From positions 1-64,000 of the forward strand of contig NZ_JABFDH010000002.1 in assembly GCF_013403975.1 (NCBI RefSeq): a stretch of DNA of 64,000 nt. Reading direction: 5' to 3'. Shown here piece by piece: positions 18,798 through 28,302 of the stretch. The DNA comes from Winogradskyella ursingii (GTDB lineage: Bacteria > Bacteroidota > Bacteroidia > Flavobacteriales > Flavobacteriaceae). Both the position numbers and the translations under genes were made by a program. Within the stretch, counting starts at the first letter, position 1; each line of letters begins with the position of its first letter. The notes beneath the pieces were generated by a model. The model ran no database searches. It was given only the letters and a program-made list of their open reading frames with translations, and had not been told where the DNA came from.

Positions 18798-20489
18798 ATG
18801 CAACTTTCAGAACAAGAATTAGTACGACGAGAAAAGTTAGAAAAACTACGCAATATGGGCATCAACCCATACCCGGCCGATTTGTTTCCAGTGAACCACA
18901 CTAGCAAACAGATTAAATCTGATTTTGAGGAAGGAAAACAGGTCACAATTGCTGGCCGTTTAATGTCGCGTCGCATTCAGGGTAAGGCTTCTTTTGCTGA
19001 GCTTCAAGATAGCGAAGGTCGTATTCAAGTATATTTTAATCGTGATGAAATCTGTACAGGAGAGGATAAAACCCTTTATAACGATGTTTATAAAAAACTA
19101 CTAGATATTGGTGATTTTATAGGAATAACTGGCGAACTCTTTACGACTCAAGTTGGTGAGAAGACGGTTATGGTCAAGGATTTTTCGCTTTTAAGCAAAG
19201 CATTAAAGCCATTACCACTTCCTAAAAAGGATGCAGAAGGCAATGAATATGATAAATTTAACGATCCCGAACAGCGCTATAGACAGCGCTATGCAGATTT
19301 AGCTGTAAATCCGCATGTGAAAGAAGTTTTTATTAAGCGTACTAAGCTTTTTAATGCTATGCGTCAATTTTTTAACGATGCTGGATATTTTGAAGTGGAG
19401 ACACCAGTTTTACAACCTATTCCCGGTGGAGCGGCAGCACGTCCATTTATAACGCATCATAACAGTCTGGACATTCCTTTGTATATGCGAATAGCCAATG
19501 AGCTTTATTTAAAGCGATTGATTGTGGGTGGTTTTGAAGGTGTCTATGAATTCTCTAAAAACTTCCGAAACGAGGGTATGGATCGCACACATAATCCTGA
19601 ATTTACCGCTATGGAAATTTACGTGGCTTATAAGGATTACAATTGGATGATGGATTTCTGCGAACAATTATTGGAGCATTGTGCGATTGCTGTCAATGGA
19701 ACTACAGAAGCGACATTTGGCAAGCACAATATTAATTTTAAAGCACCTTACAAACGCATCACCATGCGTGATTCCATTCTAGAATTTACAGGTTTTGATA
19801 TTGAAAACAAATCTGAAAACGAAATAAGAACTGCGGCTAAAGACATGGGAATTGAAGTAGATGAAACCATGGGTAAAGGTAAATTGATTGATGAAATTTT
19901 TGGTGAAAAATGTGAGGGGAATTATATTCAACCCACATTCATAACGGACTATCCAAAAGAGATGAGCCCATTATGTAAAGAACATCGTGAAAATCCCGAG
20001 CTCACCGAACGTTTTGAGCTTATGGTTTGCGGAAAAGAAATTGCTAACGCCTATTCAGAACTTAATGATCCTATAGATCAACGCCAGCGATTTGAGCATC
20101 AGTTAAAACTCGCTGCAAAAGGTGACGATGAGGCTACAGAATTTATAGATTTTGATTTCTTAAGAGCCTTAGAATACGGTATGCCACCTACCTCCGGAAT
20201 GGGAATTGGCATGGATAGATTAATTATGTTTTTAACCAATAACCAAAGTATTCAAGAAGTATTGTTCTTCCCGCAAATGCGACCAGAAAAGAAAAAGGTG
20301 GAGCTTAGCGATAACGAAAAAGCTATTTTCGAAGTCTTAAAATCTGAAAAGCGAATGGATTTAAATGACCTAAAATCCAAATCTGGATTGAGCAATAAAG
20401 GTTGGGACAAAGGAATTAAAGGCTTAGGAAAACACGGATTAACCAAAGTGGAAAAAACCGAAGACGGTTTATTTGTTGAGATCGTCTAA
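18798..20489 (+). CDS. lysS: Lysyl-tRNA synthetase, class II
   Basis: A 563-residue class II LysRS. N-terminal OB-fold anticodon-binding domain (VTIAGRLMSRRIQGKASFAEL), then the catalytic core with motif 2 FRNEGMDRTHNPEFTAME and motif 3 GMGIGMDRLIMFL. The final 60 residues, after the normal end of the enzyme, form a basic helical extension seen in Bacteroidota LysRS. A TAATTTTG box lies at 18771-18778, 19 bp before the ATG. Confidence 0.97.
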   Translation: MQLSEQELVRREKLEKLRNMGINPYPADLFPVNHTSKQIKSDFEEGKQVTIAGRLMSRRIQGKASFAELQDSEGRIQVYFNRDEICTGEDKTLYNDVYKKLLDIGDFIGITGELFTTQVGEKTVMVKDFSLLSKALKPLPLPKKDAEGNEYDKFNDPEQRYRQRYADLAVNPHVKEVFIKRTKLFNAMRQFFNDAGYFEVETPVLQPIPGGAAARPFITHHNSLDIPLYMRIANELYLKRLIVGGFEGVYEFSKNFRNEGMDRTHNPEFTAMEIYVAYKDYNWMMDFCEQLLEHCAIAVNGTTEATFGKHNINFKAPYKRITMRDSILEFTGFDIENKSENEIRTAAKDMGIEVDETMGKGKLIDEIFGEKCEGNYIQPTFITDYPKEMSPLCKEHRENPELTERFELMVCGKEIANAYSELNDPIDQRQRFEHQLKLAAKGDDEATEFIDFDFLRALEYGMPPTSGMGIGMDRLIMFLTNNQSIQEVLFFPQMRPEKKKVELSDNEKAIFEVLKSEKRMDLNDLKSKSGLSNKGWDKGIKGLGKHGLTKVEKTEDGLFVEIV

Positions 20490-20626
20490 TTAAGCGTCAA
20501 AAAATAAAATTTACTAATACCTATTATTTACATAATCAAGTTAAAAAAATATTAAAGTCGTTAATACATTTAACAGTTTGTTTAGAGATTACGTATTTTC
20601 AGCCCAATTAATAAAAAACACTAATT

Positions 20627-23122
20627 TTGAGACAACTATCAATTAAGCTACTCTTCGTAGTTGCAGCATTTTTAGCTTTTTCATGCTCAACCGCAAAAAA
20701 AGCAAGCAAATCTAAAAATGGTGATGCCACAGCAATGGCAAAACCGCCAGGAAAAAAGCCTGGAAAAAATGATCCAAAGCCTTACGATAAGGTAATTACC
20801 AAAGACGCTAAAAGTGACCAAGGTCTCTTTACTGTGCACAAAGTAGATGACAGTTATTTCTATGAAATACCTGATTCTCTATTTGAGCGTGAAATGCTTA
20901 TGGTAACTCGTATTTCTAAAACAGCCTCAGGACTCGGTTTTGGTGGTGGAAAATTGAGTGAACAAGTATTGCGCTGGCAGAAGAAAGACAAAAAAGTCTT
21001 ACTTCGTATGGTATCACACCAAGTAGTGGCAGCAGATTCACTGCCTGTTCACGAAGCTGTAGTTAATTCTAATTTTGAGCCTGTTATTGCAACATTTCCT
21101 ATTAAAGCATTTAGCAAAGATTCTTTAAATACTGTAATTGATGTTACAGATTTGTTTGAGAAAGACACTAAACCTTTTGGCTTTCCTCAAAGAAGAAGAC
21201 AACAATACAGAATTACACGTTTAGACGGTAATCTTTCTTACATAGAAAATATCAAAGCTTACCCAAGAAATATAGAATCACGTACAGTGAAAACTTACGC
21301 AGCAGGTCAACCACCTTCTAATTCAAACACTGGTGCTATTTCTTTAGAGATTAACAACTCAATGATTTTATTACCAGATGTTCCTATGAAGAGACGTATG
21401 TTCGATCAGCGTGTCGGCTGGTTCACTAGTGGACAAACTGATTACGGGTTAACTGCACAAGAAAGTAAAACCGTAAATTATCTAGACCGTTGGAGATTAG
21501 AAGTCAGAGACGAAGATATGGCGGCTTTTAAAAGAGGTGAGCTTGTTGTACCTAAAAAACAGATTGTCTATTATATAGATAGAGCAACACCTGAACAATG
21601 GAGAAAATACATTAAGCAAGGAATCGAAGATTGGCAGGTCGCTTTTGAAGCCGCTGGCTTTAAAGAAGCAATTATAGCTAAAGACCCACCAACAGTAGAG
21701 GAAGATCCAGATTGGTCACCAGAGGATGCACGTTATTCTGTAGTACGTTATTTAGCGTCGCCGATACCAAACGCCAATGGACCTCACGTTAGTGATCCAA
21801 GAACTGGTGAAATTTTGGAAAGTGATATTAACTGGTACCACAATGTAATGACATTGCTTAGAAACTGGTTCTTTGTACAAACTGCAGCTATCAATCCAGA
21901 TGCAAGAGGCGTTGCATTTAAAGATGAAGTGATGGGACGTCTAATTCGTTTTGTTTCTGCTCATGAGGTAGGACACACATTGGGCTTACCGCATAATATG
22001 GGAAGCAGTGTTGCTTATTCAGTAGAAAAATTAAGAGATCCAGAATTTACAAAAGAATTTGGTACAGCTCCATCGATTATGGATTATGCTCGTTTTAATT
22101 ACGTAGCGCAGCCAGGTGACGAGGGTGTTGCACTTATGCCTAACATCGGACCTTATGACAAATATGCTATTGAATGGGGTTACAGACCAATTCCTGAAGC
22201 AAAAACTGCAGAAGACGAAAAGAAAATTTTAGATAGTTGGATTTTAGAACATGCAGGTGATCCAATGTACAGATTTGGAAGACAACAATTCGGAGTCGTT
22301 GATCCAAGTTCACAAACTGAAGATTTAGGTGATGATTCTATGTTAGCTAGTGAGTATGGTATTAAAAATCTTAAGCGTATTGTACCAAACCTTATAGAAT
22401 GGACTTCTGAAGACGGTAAAAATTATGACGATTTAGAAACAATGTACGGACAGGTTTTAGGGCAGTACAATCGTTATATGGGTCATGTAGCTTCTAACAT
22501 TGGAGGTGTATACGAAATATACAAAACTTACGATCAAGAAGGTGCTGTTTATACTCATGTCGATAAAGAAAAGCAAAAAAGAGCCATGGATTTTATCCAG
22601 ACTCAATTGTTCTCAACTCCAGAATGGTTATTGGACAACAACATCTTCAATAAAATTGAAAATGCTGGTAGCCTTGATCGTTTGAGAAACACACAAGAAA
22701 GAACTTTGAACAATCTTTTAGATTTTGGACGATTGGCCCGCATGTCTGAAAACGAAACCATCAATGGCAAAGACGCTTACGGTATGTATGACATGATGAA
22801 AGACCTTAGAACTGGCCTTTTTAGTGAATTGCGTTCGGGTAGAAGCATTGATATCTATAGAAGAAGTTTACAACGTGCATATATTGATCGTATGGCTTAC
22901 TTAATGACTAATGAGCAGCCACCAATTCCAGCACAGTTTAGAAGATTCGTCGGTACAACATCTGTAGATGTGAGCCAGTCTGATATTAGAGCGGTTGTAA
23001 GAGCAGAATTAAAATCTTTAAGAAGTTCTTTAAGATCTGCTAGAGGTGGTGATGCCATGAGCAGAATCCATATTGCTGACGCAATCGAACGTATCAATGA
23101 TATTTTAGATCCTAAGAACTAA
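20627..23122 (+). CDS. Zinc-dependent metalloprotease lipoprotein (DUF5117/DUF4953 family)
   Basis: An 831-residue envelope protease. A TTG start gives MRQLSIKLLFVVAAFLAFSC with Cys20 as lipidation site. A DUF5118/DUF5117-like N-terminal region is followed by a metzincin-type zinc site: H446-E-V-G-H450 and a third histidine at 456 (HTLGLPHNMGSS), with a downstream SIMDYARFNY Met-turn-like segment. It resembles the large secreted zinc-dependent metalloproteases common in flavobacteria. Substrate unknown; peptide scavenging is plausible. It stands alone and ends in a strong terminator. Confidence 0.9.
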   Translation: MRQLSIKLLFVVAAFLAFSCSTAKKASKSKNGDATAMAKPPGKKPGKNDPKPYDKVITKDAKSDQGLFTVHKVDDSYFYEIPDSLFEREMLMVTRISKTASGLGFGGGKLSEQVLRWQKKDKKVLLRMVSHQVVAADSLPVHEAVVNSNFEPVIATFPIKAFSKDSLNTVIDVTDLFEKDTKPFGFPQRRRQQYRITRLDGNLSYIENIKAYPRNIESRTVKTYAAGQPPSNSNTGAISLEINNSMILLPDVPMKRRMFDQRVGWFTSGQTDYGLTAQESKTVNYLDRWRLEVRDEDMAAFKRGELVVPKKQIVYYIDRATPEQWRKYIKQGIEDWQVAFEAAGFKEAIIAKDPPTVEEDPDWSPEDARYSVVRYLASPIPNANGPHVSDPRTGEILESDINWYHNVMTLLRNWFFVQTAAINPDARGVAFKDEVMGRLIRFVSAHEVGHTLGLPHNMGSSVAYSVEKLRDPEFTKEFGTAPSIMDYARFNYVAQPGDEGVALMPNIGPYDKYAIEWGYRPIPEAKTAEDEKKILDSWILEHAGDPMYRFGRQQFGVVDPSSQTEDLGDDSMLASEYGIKNLKRIVPNLIEWTSEDGKNYDDLETMYGQVLGQYNRYMGHVASNIGGVYEIYKTYDQEGAVYTHVDKEKQKRAMDFIQTQLFSTPEWLLDNNIFNKIENAGSLDRLRNTQERTLNNLLDFGRLARMSENETINGKDAYGMYDMMKDLRTGLFSELRSGRSIDIYRRSLQRAYIDRMAYLMTNEQPPIPAQFRRFVGTTSVDVSQSDIRAVVRAELKSLRSSLRSARGGDAMSRIHIADAIERINDILDPKN

Positions 23123-23145
23123 TGTTGTTAGTAGCACATTAGGGG

Positions 23146-23177
23146 AAAAAGGCTTCAATTAATTTTGAAGCCTTTTT
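23146..23177 (+). terminator. Rho-independent terminator
   Basis: AAAAAGGCTTCAA and TTGAAGCCTTTTT form a 13-bp stem with a 6-base loop, 23 bp after the metalloprotease stop. Confidence 0.92.
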
Positions 23178-23678
23178 AATTTAATATGCTTTGTATCTTT
23201 TAATGATAATCTTCAAAACCCACAAGGTTATTATGCCCTGTACCTTTAACAGTTTTAAAATTCACGGAGATATTTGTATGTTGGAAAGCGATATCTTATA
23301 AATAATGAAAGCGCCATTAACGGTGTGCAGCGAGCCGTGACATTGGTCAGACTGTAGTAGGGCGCATCTTAAATTAGCACATTGAAACCGTATCTTGTAA
23401 AATCTACAGCAAACTTTCCCTACCCTTTAATGCTTTTTAAGCTTTCTTTTAATCAAAGAACAAGACTTTTGCTTCTTAGTTCTCATAGTCAAATTGAAAA
23501 TTCTTTAGGAGCTTCTCTGGCTTGGATACCATATAATCCTGCATATAGTATAACGCAATACTAATAGACCTACAATAAGTAAACTAATTGAATTCTAGAA
23601 TGCCATAAGATAGCCTTAGCCATTCACAAGATACAAATTATTGTAATCCTTTTGATTTCTTGATTTTTTTGAGAAATG
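23178..23678. other. 500-bp gap with no recognisable gene
   Basis: Only a short plus-strand open frame (23382-23564, 60 codons) is present, with no ribosome site, promoter or familiar motif. A GC-richer patch at about 23308-23365 contains GCGCC and GGGCGC halves that could fold. None of the repeat families of the 37-57 kb region occurs here. It may be decayed sequence. Confidence 0.5.
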
Positions 23679-23966
23679 TTATTCAATGAAAGTGTAAACT
23701 ATAGCAATAGATAAAACGATTGCGATAAACGCAGAAATATAATTTAATACATTAAATTTTCCGTTGTACATTTTAATTCCTCGAATACTTAATACAATTA
23801 AAACTGGCTGAAGCAACGCTAAAGGTAAGGTTAGCAATTCCTGAACGAAACTAATCCCAACCCAATCAATCTTTAGGTATTGAAAATTGATATATAAGAA
23901 AAAGAAAAAACATGCGCTTATAATTGCAAAACAAAAAATTATATAGACGATGCTAACTGTTTTCAT
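23679..23966 (-). CDS. Small integral membrane protein, unknown
   Basis: A 95-residue protein with three hydrophobic helices (about 5-27, 40-62 and 73-93) and a short basic loop (RGIKMYNGK) between the second and third. No family recognised. It faces the divergent Spy-like gene across 130 bp and has no operon partner. Confidence 0.55.
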   Translation of the reverse strand: MKTVSIVYIIFCFAIISACFFFFLYINFQYLKIDWVGISFVQELLTLPLALLQPVLIVLSIRGIKMYNGKFNVLNYISAFIAIVLSIAIVYTFIE

Positions 23967-24098
23967 AGATCAAATGTACCCAACATTTTTTAACAATGAG
24001 GCAATCATATCCATATTAATAAAAAGTTAAAAATAAATTACAATTTAAACGTTTTCAAAAACTCAAGGTCTTACTAAGGAACTTAAAAACAATTGATA

Positions 24099-24539
24099 AT
24101 GAAAAATTTATTAGTAATCGCCCTCGCATTAGTTACCCTTAATGGTGTGGCACAAGAGAGAAAAAAAGACTCAAAAGACAGAAAAGATAGAATGGAGCGG
24201 ATGAAAGATATAACTCCCACAGAAATAGCAGATCTTAAATCAAAAAAGCTGACTTTGGCATTAGATTTATCAGAAGCCCAGCAGAAGGAAGTTTATCAAC
24301 TCATTTTAACGGATGCAACAGAGCATCAAAAAATGAGAGCAGAACGTATAGCTAACAAAACAGAGGATGCGAAACCAACTAAAGAAGAAATGGTTAAAAT
24401 GCGTAACCAAAAGTTGGATCAACTGATTGAAATGAAGCGTAAGATGAAATCAATTTTAAATGCTGAACAATATGAAAAGTTCGAAAAAATGAGCCATAGA
24501 AACCGAAAAGGAAAACGCAATCACAGAAGAAAAATGTAA
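24099..24539 (+). CDS. Spy/CpxP-like periplasmic protein
   Basis: A 146-residue exported, highly charged helical protein. Signal peptide 1-18 (LNGVA before QER). The region ALDLSEAQQKEVYQLILTDA and the later ILNAEQYEKFEKM are the two LTxxQ-like repeats that mark the Spy/CpxP family of periplasmic chaperone-like proteins, and the tail is strongly basic (KGKRNHRRKM). The ATG at 24099 is used; an in-frame TTG two codons upstream is not needed. Confidence 0.75.
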   Translation: MKNLLVIALALVTLNGVAQERKKDSKDRKDRMERMKDITPTEIADLKSKKLTLALDLSEAQQKEVYQLILTDATEHQKMRAERIANKTEDAKPTKEEMVKMRNQKLDQLIEMKRKMKSILNAEQYEKFEKMSHRNRKGKRNHRRKM

Positions 24540-24552
24540 ACCTATATTATTT

Positions 24553-24587
24553 ATTAAAAAACCTCGCGAAAAGCGAGGTTTTTTAAT
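24553..24587 (+). terminator. Rho-independent terminator
   Basis: ATTAAAAAACCTCGC and GCGAGGTTTTTTAAT form a 15-bp perfect stem with a GAAAA loop. The symmetry allows it to stop transcription from both sides. Confidence 0.92.
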
Positions 24588-24677
24588 AAATCTATGAAAC
24601 CAAATATAACAGCAAATTTGGTCAATATGCGTTAAAATTCTAAACTAACTCAATAGGACAAATAGACGAGCATGTCT

Positions 24678-25964
24678 TTACAGCTCCTTAGCAATTTCAT
24701 CAACTGCCGCAATAGTCTCATTCAGGTCCTCATATGTTAAAGCATCGGTTACAAACCAAGTTTCAAAAGCACTTGGTGCTATATATATTCCTTTTTCAAG
24801 CATACCATGAAAGAATTTTTTAAACGTTTCGTTATTCCCTTTGGCGGCACTTTCAAAATCCACAACTTCATCTTTTGCGAAGTGAACCGAAATCATTGAA
24901 CCAATTCTATTAATTGTATAAACCACACCATTTCTATCCAAGGCATCAGCAATACCGTTGTGCAGATATTTTGTTTTTTCATCGAGACGGTTCATTAAGC
25001 CCTTGTCAGTTTTTATGGATTTCAACATAGCTAGACCAGCAGCCATAGCAAGTGGATTCCCACTCAAAGTTCCTGCTTGGTAAACTGGACCTTCTGGAGC
25101 TAAATGACTCATAATTTCATTTCTGGCCGCAAATGCACCAACTGGTAACCCACCACCAACAACTTTTCCGAAACACACAATATCCGCATCAACATTCTTT
25201 AATTCCTGTACTCCACCGTTTGCTAATCTAAAGCCCGTCATCACCTCATCAAAAATTAATAAAATATCATTCGCATCACAGATAGTTCTCAAACCTTCTA
25301 AAAAACCTTCTTTTGGCGGAATACAACCCATATTGCCTGCAACAGGTTCAATGATAATAGCAGCAATTTGATTTTTGTTAGCACCAACTAACTCCTTTAC
25401 ATTTTCTAAATCATTGTAGGTGGCTAGCAAAGTGTCCTTAGCCGTACCTTGTGTTACTCCCGGACTGTTAGGCGTACCAAAAGTGACCGCTCCACTACCT
25501 GCTGCGATTAAAAACGAATCGCTATGACCATGATAACATCCCGCAAATTTTATAATTTTATCCTTTTTTGTAAATCCTCTCGCCAAACGTACAGCACTCA
25601 TACACGCTTCAGTTCCAGAGTTTACAAATCTGATTTTATCAACATTTGGGACCATAGAAACGGCCAACTTTGCAATTTCAGTTTCTAAAGCCGTTGGCAT
25701 CCCAAAAGATGTTCCTTGTTTGGTTCTCTCAATTACCGCATCCACCACTGGAGGAAATGCATGACCCAACAACATTGGTCCCCAAGAATTAATGTAATCT
25801 ATAAACCTGTTACCATCTTCGTCATACACATAAGCTCCTTTGGCTGATTTAGCAAAAATTGGCGTGCCTCCAACGGCGTTAAATGCCCTAACTGGAGAGT
25901 TAACTCCACCCGGAATCACATTCTGTGCTTCCCTAAATAATTCACTACTTCTTTTATATAACAT
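24678..25964 (-). CDS. hemL: Glutamate-1-semialdehyde 2,1-aminomutase
   Basis: A 428-residue PLP enzyme that converts glutamate-1-semialdehyde to 5-aminolevulinate for haem synthesis. The PLP lysine is K267 in [15 protein letters not shown]; the [16 protein letters not shown] block (114-129) and DEVMTGFR (239-246) bind the cofactor. Length is normal for the family. It starts 6 bp after the stop of the glucosaminidase gene, so it is co-transcribed with unrelated cell-wall and PLP genes. Confidence 0.96.
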   Translation of the reverse strand: MLYKRSSELFREAQNVIPGGVNSPVRAFNAVGGTPIFAKSAKGAYVYDEDGNRFIDYINSWGPMLLGHAFPPVVDAVIERTKQGTSFGMPTALETEIAKLAVSMVPNVDKIRFVNSGTEACMSAVRLARGFTKKDKIIKFAGCYHGHSDSFLIAAGSGAVTFGTPNSPGVTQGTAKDTLLATYNDLENVKELVGANKNQIAAIIIEPVAGNMGCIPPKEGFLEGLRTICDANDILLIFDEVMTGFRLANGGVQELKNVDADIVCFGKVVGGGLPVGAFAARNEIMSHLAPEGPVYQAGTLSGNPLAMAAGLAMLKSIKTDKGLMNRLDEKTKYLHNGIADALDRNGVVYTINRIGSMISVHFAKDEVVDFESAAKGNNETFKKFFHGMLEKGIYIAPSAFETWFVTDALTYEDLNETIAAVDEIAKEL

Positions 25965-25970
25965 GTTGTT

Positions 25971-26777
25971 TTAATTCGGTATTAGAATTTCTTGACCAAT
26001 TGAAAGTTCATTGGTCTCCAAATTGTTTAAATTTTTTATCGCTTCAACCGTAGTCCCAAATCGTTTAGATAATGAGTATAACGTATCACCTTTGACTATA
26101 ATGTGCCTCCTAACTCCAGAGTTTACTCTTACTTTTATAGGTGCTTTATTTCCTAAAACTTCTTCATCGTATTCGTATAGTTTATAACGCTCTATGAGAC
26201 TTATAAGCTTATCCGGATATTTTCTGTCTGTAGCATATCCAGCAGCCTTCAAACCTTTGGCCCAACCTTTATAATCATCAGGTTTAAGTTTGAATAAATT
26301 TGCATAACGACTTCTACCTGTTAAAAATTCCGAATGGTCTTCGTAAGAGGATTCTGCTCTATTATATTTCCTGAAGCATTCTTGTGAACTGTCATCATCA
26401 TGATATATTTTACCACCCGTCCAACCATGGCATTTGATACCAAAATGATTATTGGCTTCGACCGACAATCTTCCTCGACCAGAAGCAGATTCTAATATGC
26501 CTTGAGCCAAAGTTATACTTGCAGGAATCTTTGATTTTCGCATTTCGTCTTTTGCTATTTCGGCAAACTGTTCAATATATTGATCTGTAGAAGTTGGTAC
26601 CTTTAAGACTGTAACCTCTTCTTTTTTGACAGTTTCAGTAGTTTTAGTAGTGGTTTCTTTTACGACTACTTCTTTAGAATCTGATTTACTATTCTTTTTT
26701 TTGGTCACAATCCCTTTTTTTGGACCGCAGTTAAACGTAACCAAAACCAGCAATAAGATGATATATTTGATTTTCAT
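25971..26777 (-). CDS. Glucosaminidase lipoprotein with LysM domain
   Basis: A 268-residue lipoprotein (TFNC, Cys17). A basic/threonine-rich linker follows, then a mannosyl-glycoprotein endo-beta-N-acetylglucosaminidase-like domain about 65-200 (IPASITLAQGILESASGRG, NNHFGIKCHGWTGG, and the Tyr-rich YATDRKYPDKLISLIERY end) and one C-terminal LysM repeat (HIIVKGDTLYSLSKRFGTT). It cleaves peptidoglycan from the envelope side. It is 3 bp from the deaminase gene upstream and 6 bp from hemL downstream. Confidence 0.92.
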   Translation of the reverse strand: MKIKYIILLLVLVTFNCGPKKGIVTKKKNSKSDSKEVVVKETTTKTTETVKKEEVTVLKVPTSTDQYIEQFAEIAKDEMRKSKIPASITLAQGILESASGRGRLSVEANNHFGIKCHGWTGGKIYHDDDSSQECFRKYNRAESSYEDHSEFLTGRSRYANLFKLKPDDYKGWAKGLKAAGYATDRKYPDKLISLIERYKLYEYDEEVLGNKAPIKVRVNSGVRRHIIVKGDTLYSLSKRFGTTVEAIKNLNNLETNELSIGQEILIPN

Positions 26778-26780
26778 TTT

Positions 26781-27683
26781 TTATATTTCAATTAAGGGCC
26801 AATTTTTACGTTTTAGTTTCAAATTCATGCCTGCGACACCTTGCAATCCTCCAGAATGAATAGCCAATATTTTTGAGTTTTCAGGAAAATATCCCTTTTC
26901 AATCCTATCTAAAATTCCAAACATCATTTTCCCTGTGTAAATTGGATCTAACGGAATGCCATAATTCAACTTAAATTGATTAATAAACGTAATTAATTCT
27001 GGCTTTATTTTTCCATAACCGCCAAAATGGTAATCGGTAATTAATTTCCAATTATCCTGTTTTGCAAATTTACGAATATCTTCTTGTAAAAAATCACCTT
27101 TCAAAGCTGGAAAACCCAAAACTGTCTGGTGTTTTTTAGAACTCCTTATCACTCCCGAAATTGTACCACCTGTTCCTACGCAACAGCAGATGTAATCAAA
27201 TTCTTCATCTTGTGGATTTATAATTTCTTCGCAGCCTCTAATCGCTAATTCATTTGTACCGCCTTCTGGAATTAGGTAGAATTCGCCGAATTTGGATCTT
27301 AGGTTTTCAATGAATTCTGCAGTGGTTTTTTTCCGATACGCTTCACGAGATACAAAATGAAATGTCATACCACAAGATTGCGCATATTTTAACGTCGGGT
27401 TAGATTCGACTTTGTTTCTCAGTTCTTCTCCGCGAATAACTCCTATAGTTTTGAGGTCATTAATTTTTCCAGCATATGCCGTTGCCGCAATATGGTTTGA
27501 AAACGCACCACCAAAAGTTAGCAATGCATCATTTTTAAGAAGTTTAGCTTCAGCAATATTATACTTTAACTTTCTGTATTTATTTCCTGAAATATGCGGG
27601 TGGATTAAATCTTCACGCTTTATATGCAGCTGAACATTTGAATCATTTTTAAATTCTATTTTTTGAGTTTCCGAAGTAGTCAT
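26781..27683 (-). CDS. D-cysteine desulfhydrase / ACC deaminase-like PLP enzyme
   Basis: A 300-residue fold-type II PLP enzyme. The cofactor lysine is K35 in ISGNKYRKLKYN, the phosphate-contact segment is GGAFSNHIAATAYAG, and CCVGTGGTISG is the glycine loop. This family contains D-cysteine desulfhydrase and 1-aminocyclopropane-1-carboxylate deaminase; the two cannot be told apart here without the substrate-pocket residues being modelled. First gene of a three-gene minus-strand run ending with hemL. Confidence 0.85.
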   Translation of the reverse strand: MTTSETQKIEFKNDSNVQLHIKREDLIHPHISGNKYRKLKYNIAEAKLLKNDALLTFGGAFSNHIAATAYAGKINDLKTIGVIRGEELRNKVESNPTLKYAQSCGMTFHFVSREAYRKKTTAEFIENLRSKFGEFYLIPEGGTNELAIRGCEEIINPQDEEFDYICCCVGTGGTISGVIRSSKKHQTVLGFPALKGDFLQEDIRKFAKQDNWKLITDYHFGGYGKIKPELITFINQFKLNYGIPLDPIYTGKMMFGILDRIEKGYFPENSKILAIHSGGLQGVAGMNLKLKRKNWPLIEI

Positions 27684-27690
27684 ATAACTT

Positions 27691-28014
27691 TCAAAAATAG
27701 TTGATAAAATTCCAAAATGGACGTTTTTTTAAATAGTCTAGTTTGGCATCATTTTGAAAAGCTTCGCGTTCAAAGGATATGGTTTTGTAAGCTAAATTCC
27801 AATTTTTTTGCTGAATTAATCGCACTAAAAATTCAACTATATAAATGATAAAAAAAGGAACTATCAGTAACTCAATTTGTTGCCTTAAATGTATTTTTTC
27901 GTGGTTGATGAGCACTTTGTTTTTCGCTAGCGATTTATGTTTCAAAAACACAAAGGGAAAGATGGTAATCCCAATATAACCTTTAGGCACCATATATTTC
28001 GAAATTAATATCAT
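27691..28014 (-). CDS. Small membrane protein with HEKIH motif
   Basis: A 107-residue protein of unknown function. An H38-E-K-I-H42 motif (INHEKIHLRQQ) is followed by a hydrophobic helix (LLIVPFFIIYIVEFLV) and a conserved-looking tail (ISFEREAFQND). The arrangement resembles the zinc motif plus helix of M56/BlaR-like membrane peptidases in miniature, with E83/E86 as a possible third ligand region. Similar short proteins occur in flavobacteria as hypotheticals. It precedes the deaminase gene by 7 bp. Confidence 0.6.
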   Translation of the reverse strand: MILISKYMVPKGYIGITIFPFVFLKHKSLAKNKVLINHEKIHLRQQIELLIVPFFIIYIVEFLVRLIQQKNWNLAYKTISFEREAFQNDAKLDYLKKRPFWNFINYF

Positions 28015-28116
28015 GTTTTATTTGGTTCAAAAATCAATCCATTTTCATTTGTACGAGAATGAGAGACCAGTATTTTTTGTTGAATTTTTCAAGAAATTAC
28101 TTTCTCGAATTTACAT

Positions 28117-28124
28117 TATCTTTG
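28117..28124 (+). promoter_or_regulatory. -7 box of the DUF5522-hutU unit
   Basis: TATCTTTG matches TAnnTTTG and lies 8 bp before the ATG at 28132, implying an almost leaderless transcript. No TTG is found at the expected distance upstream. Confidence 0.4.
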
Positions 28125-28131
28125 TTTAGAT

Positions 28132-28302
28132 ATGAAGAAATATGTGCCAATTGAAGATGGCGATTACTATTTAACACCCGAAGGCTATCGCTGTTTCACA
28201 GAACAATACCATCTTAAACGTGGCTATTGTTGCGAAAGCGGTTGTAGACATTGCCCTTACGGATTTAATTCAAAAACGAATAAAAAAGACAACTCTAAAT
28301 AA
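28132..28302 (+). CDS. DUF5522 family small protein
   Basis: A 56-residue protein beginning MKKYVPIEDGDYYLTPEGY and containing the family block RGYCCESGCRHCPYGF. The four cysteines and a histidine (CCxxxCxxCP-type spacing) suggest metal or cluster binding, but no function is established for DUF5522. It ends in TAATG, sharing one base with the hutU start, so translation is coupled. Confidence 0.82.
   Translation: MKKYVPIEDGDYYLTPEGYRCFTEQYHLKRGYCCESGCRHCPYGFNSKTNKKDNSK

Noticed and set aside
23308..23365. GC-rich patch as a small RNA
   Set aside because: The GCGCC/GGGCGC pairing is short, no terminator or promoter flanks it.
23382..23564. 60-codon plus-strand frame in the 500-bp gap
   Set aside because: No promoter, ribosome site or recognisable protein features.
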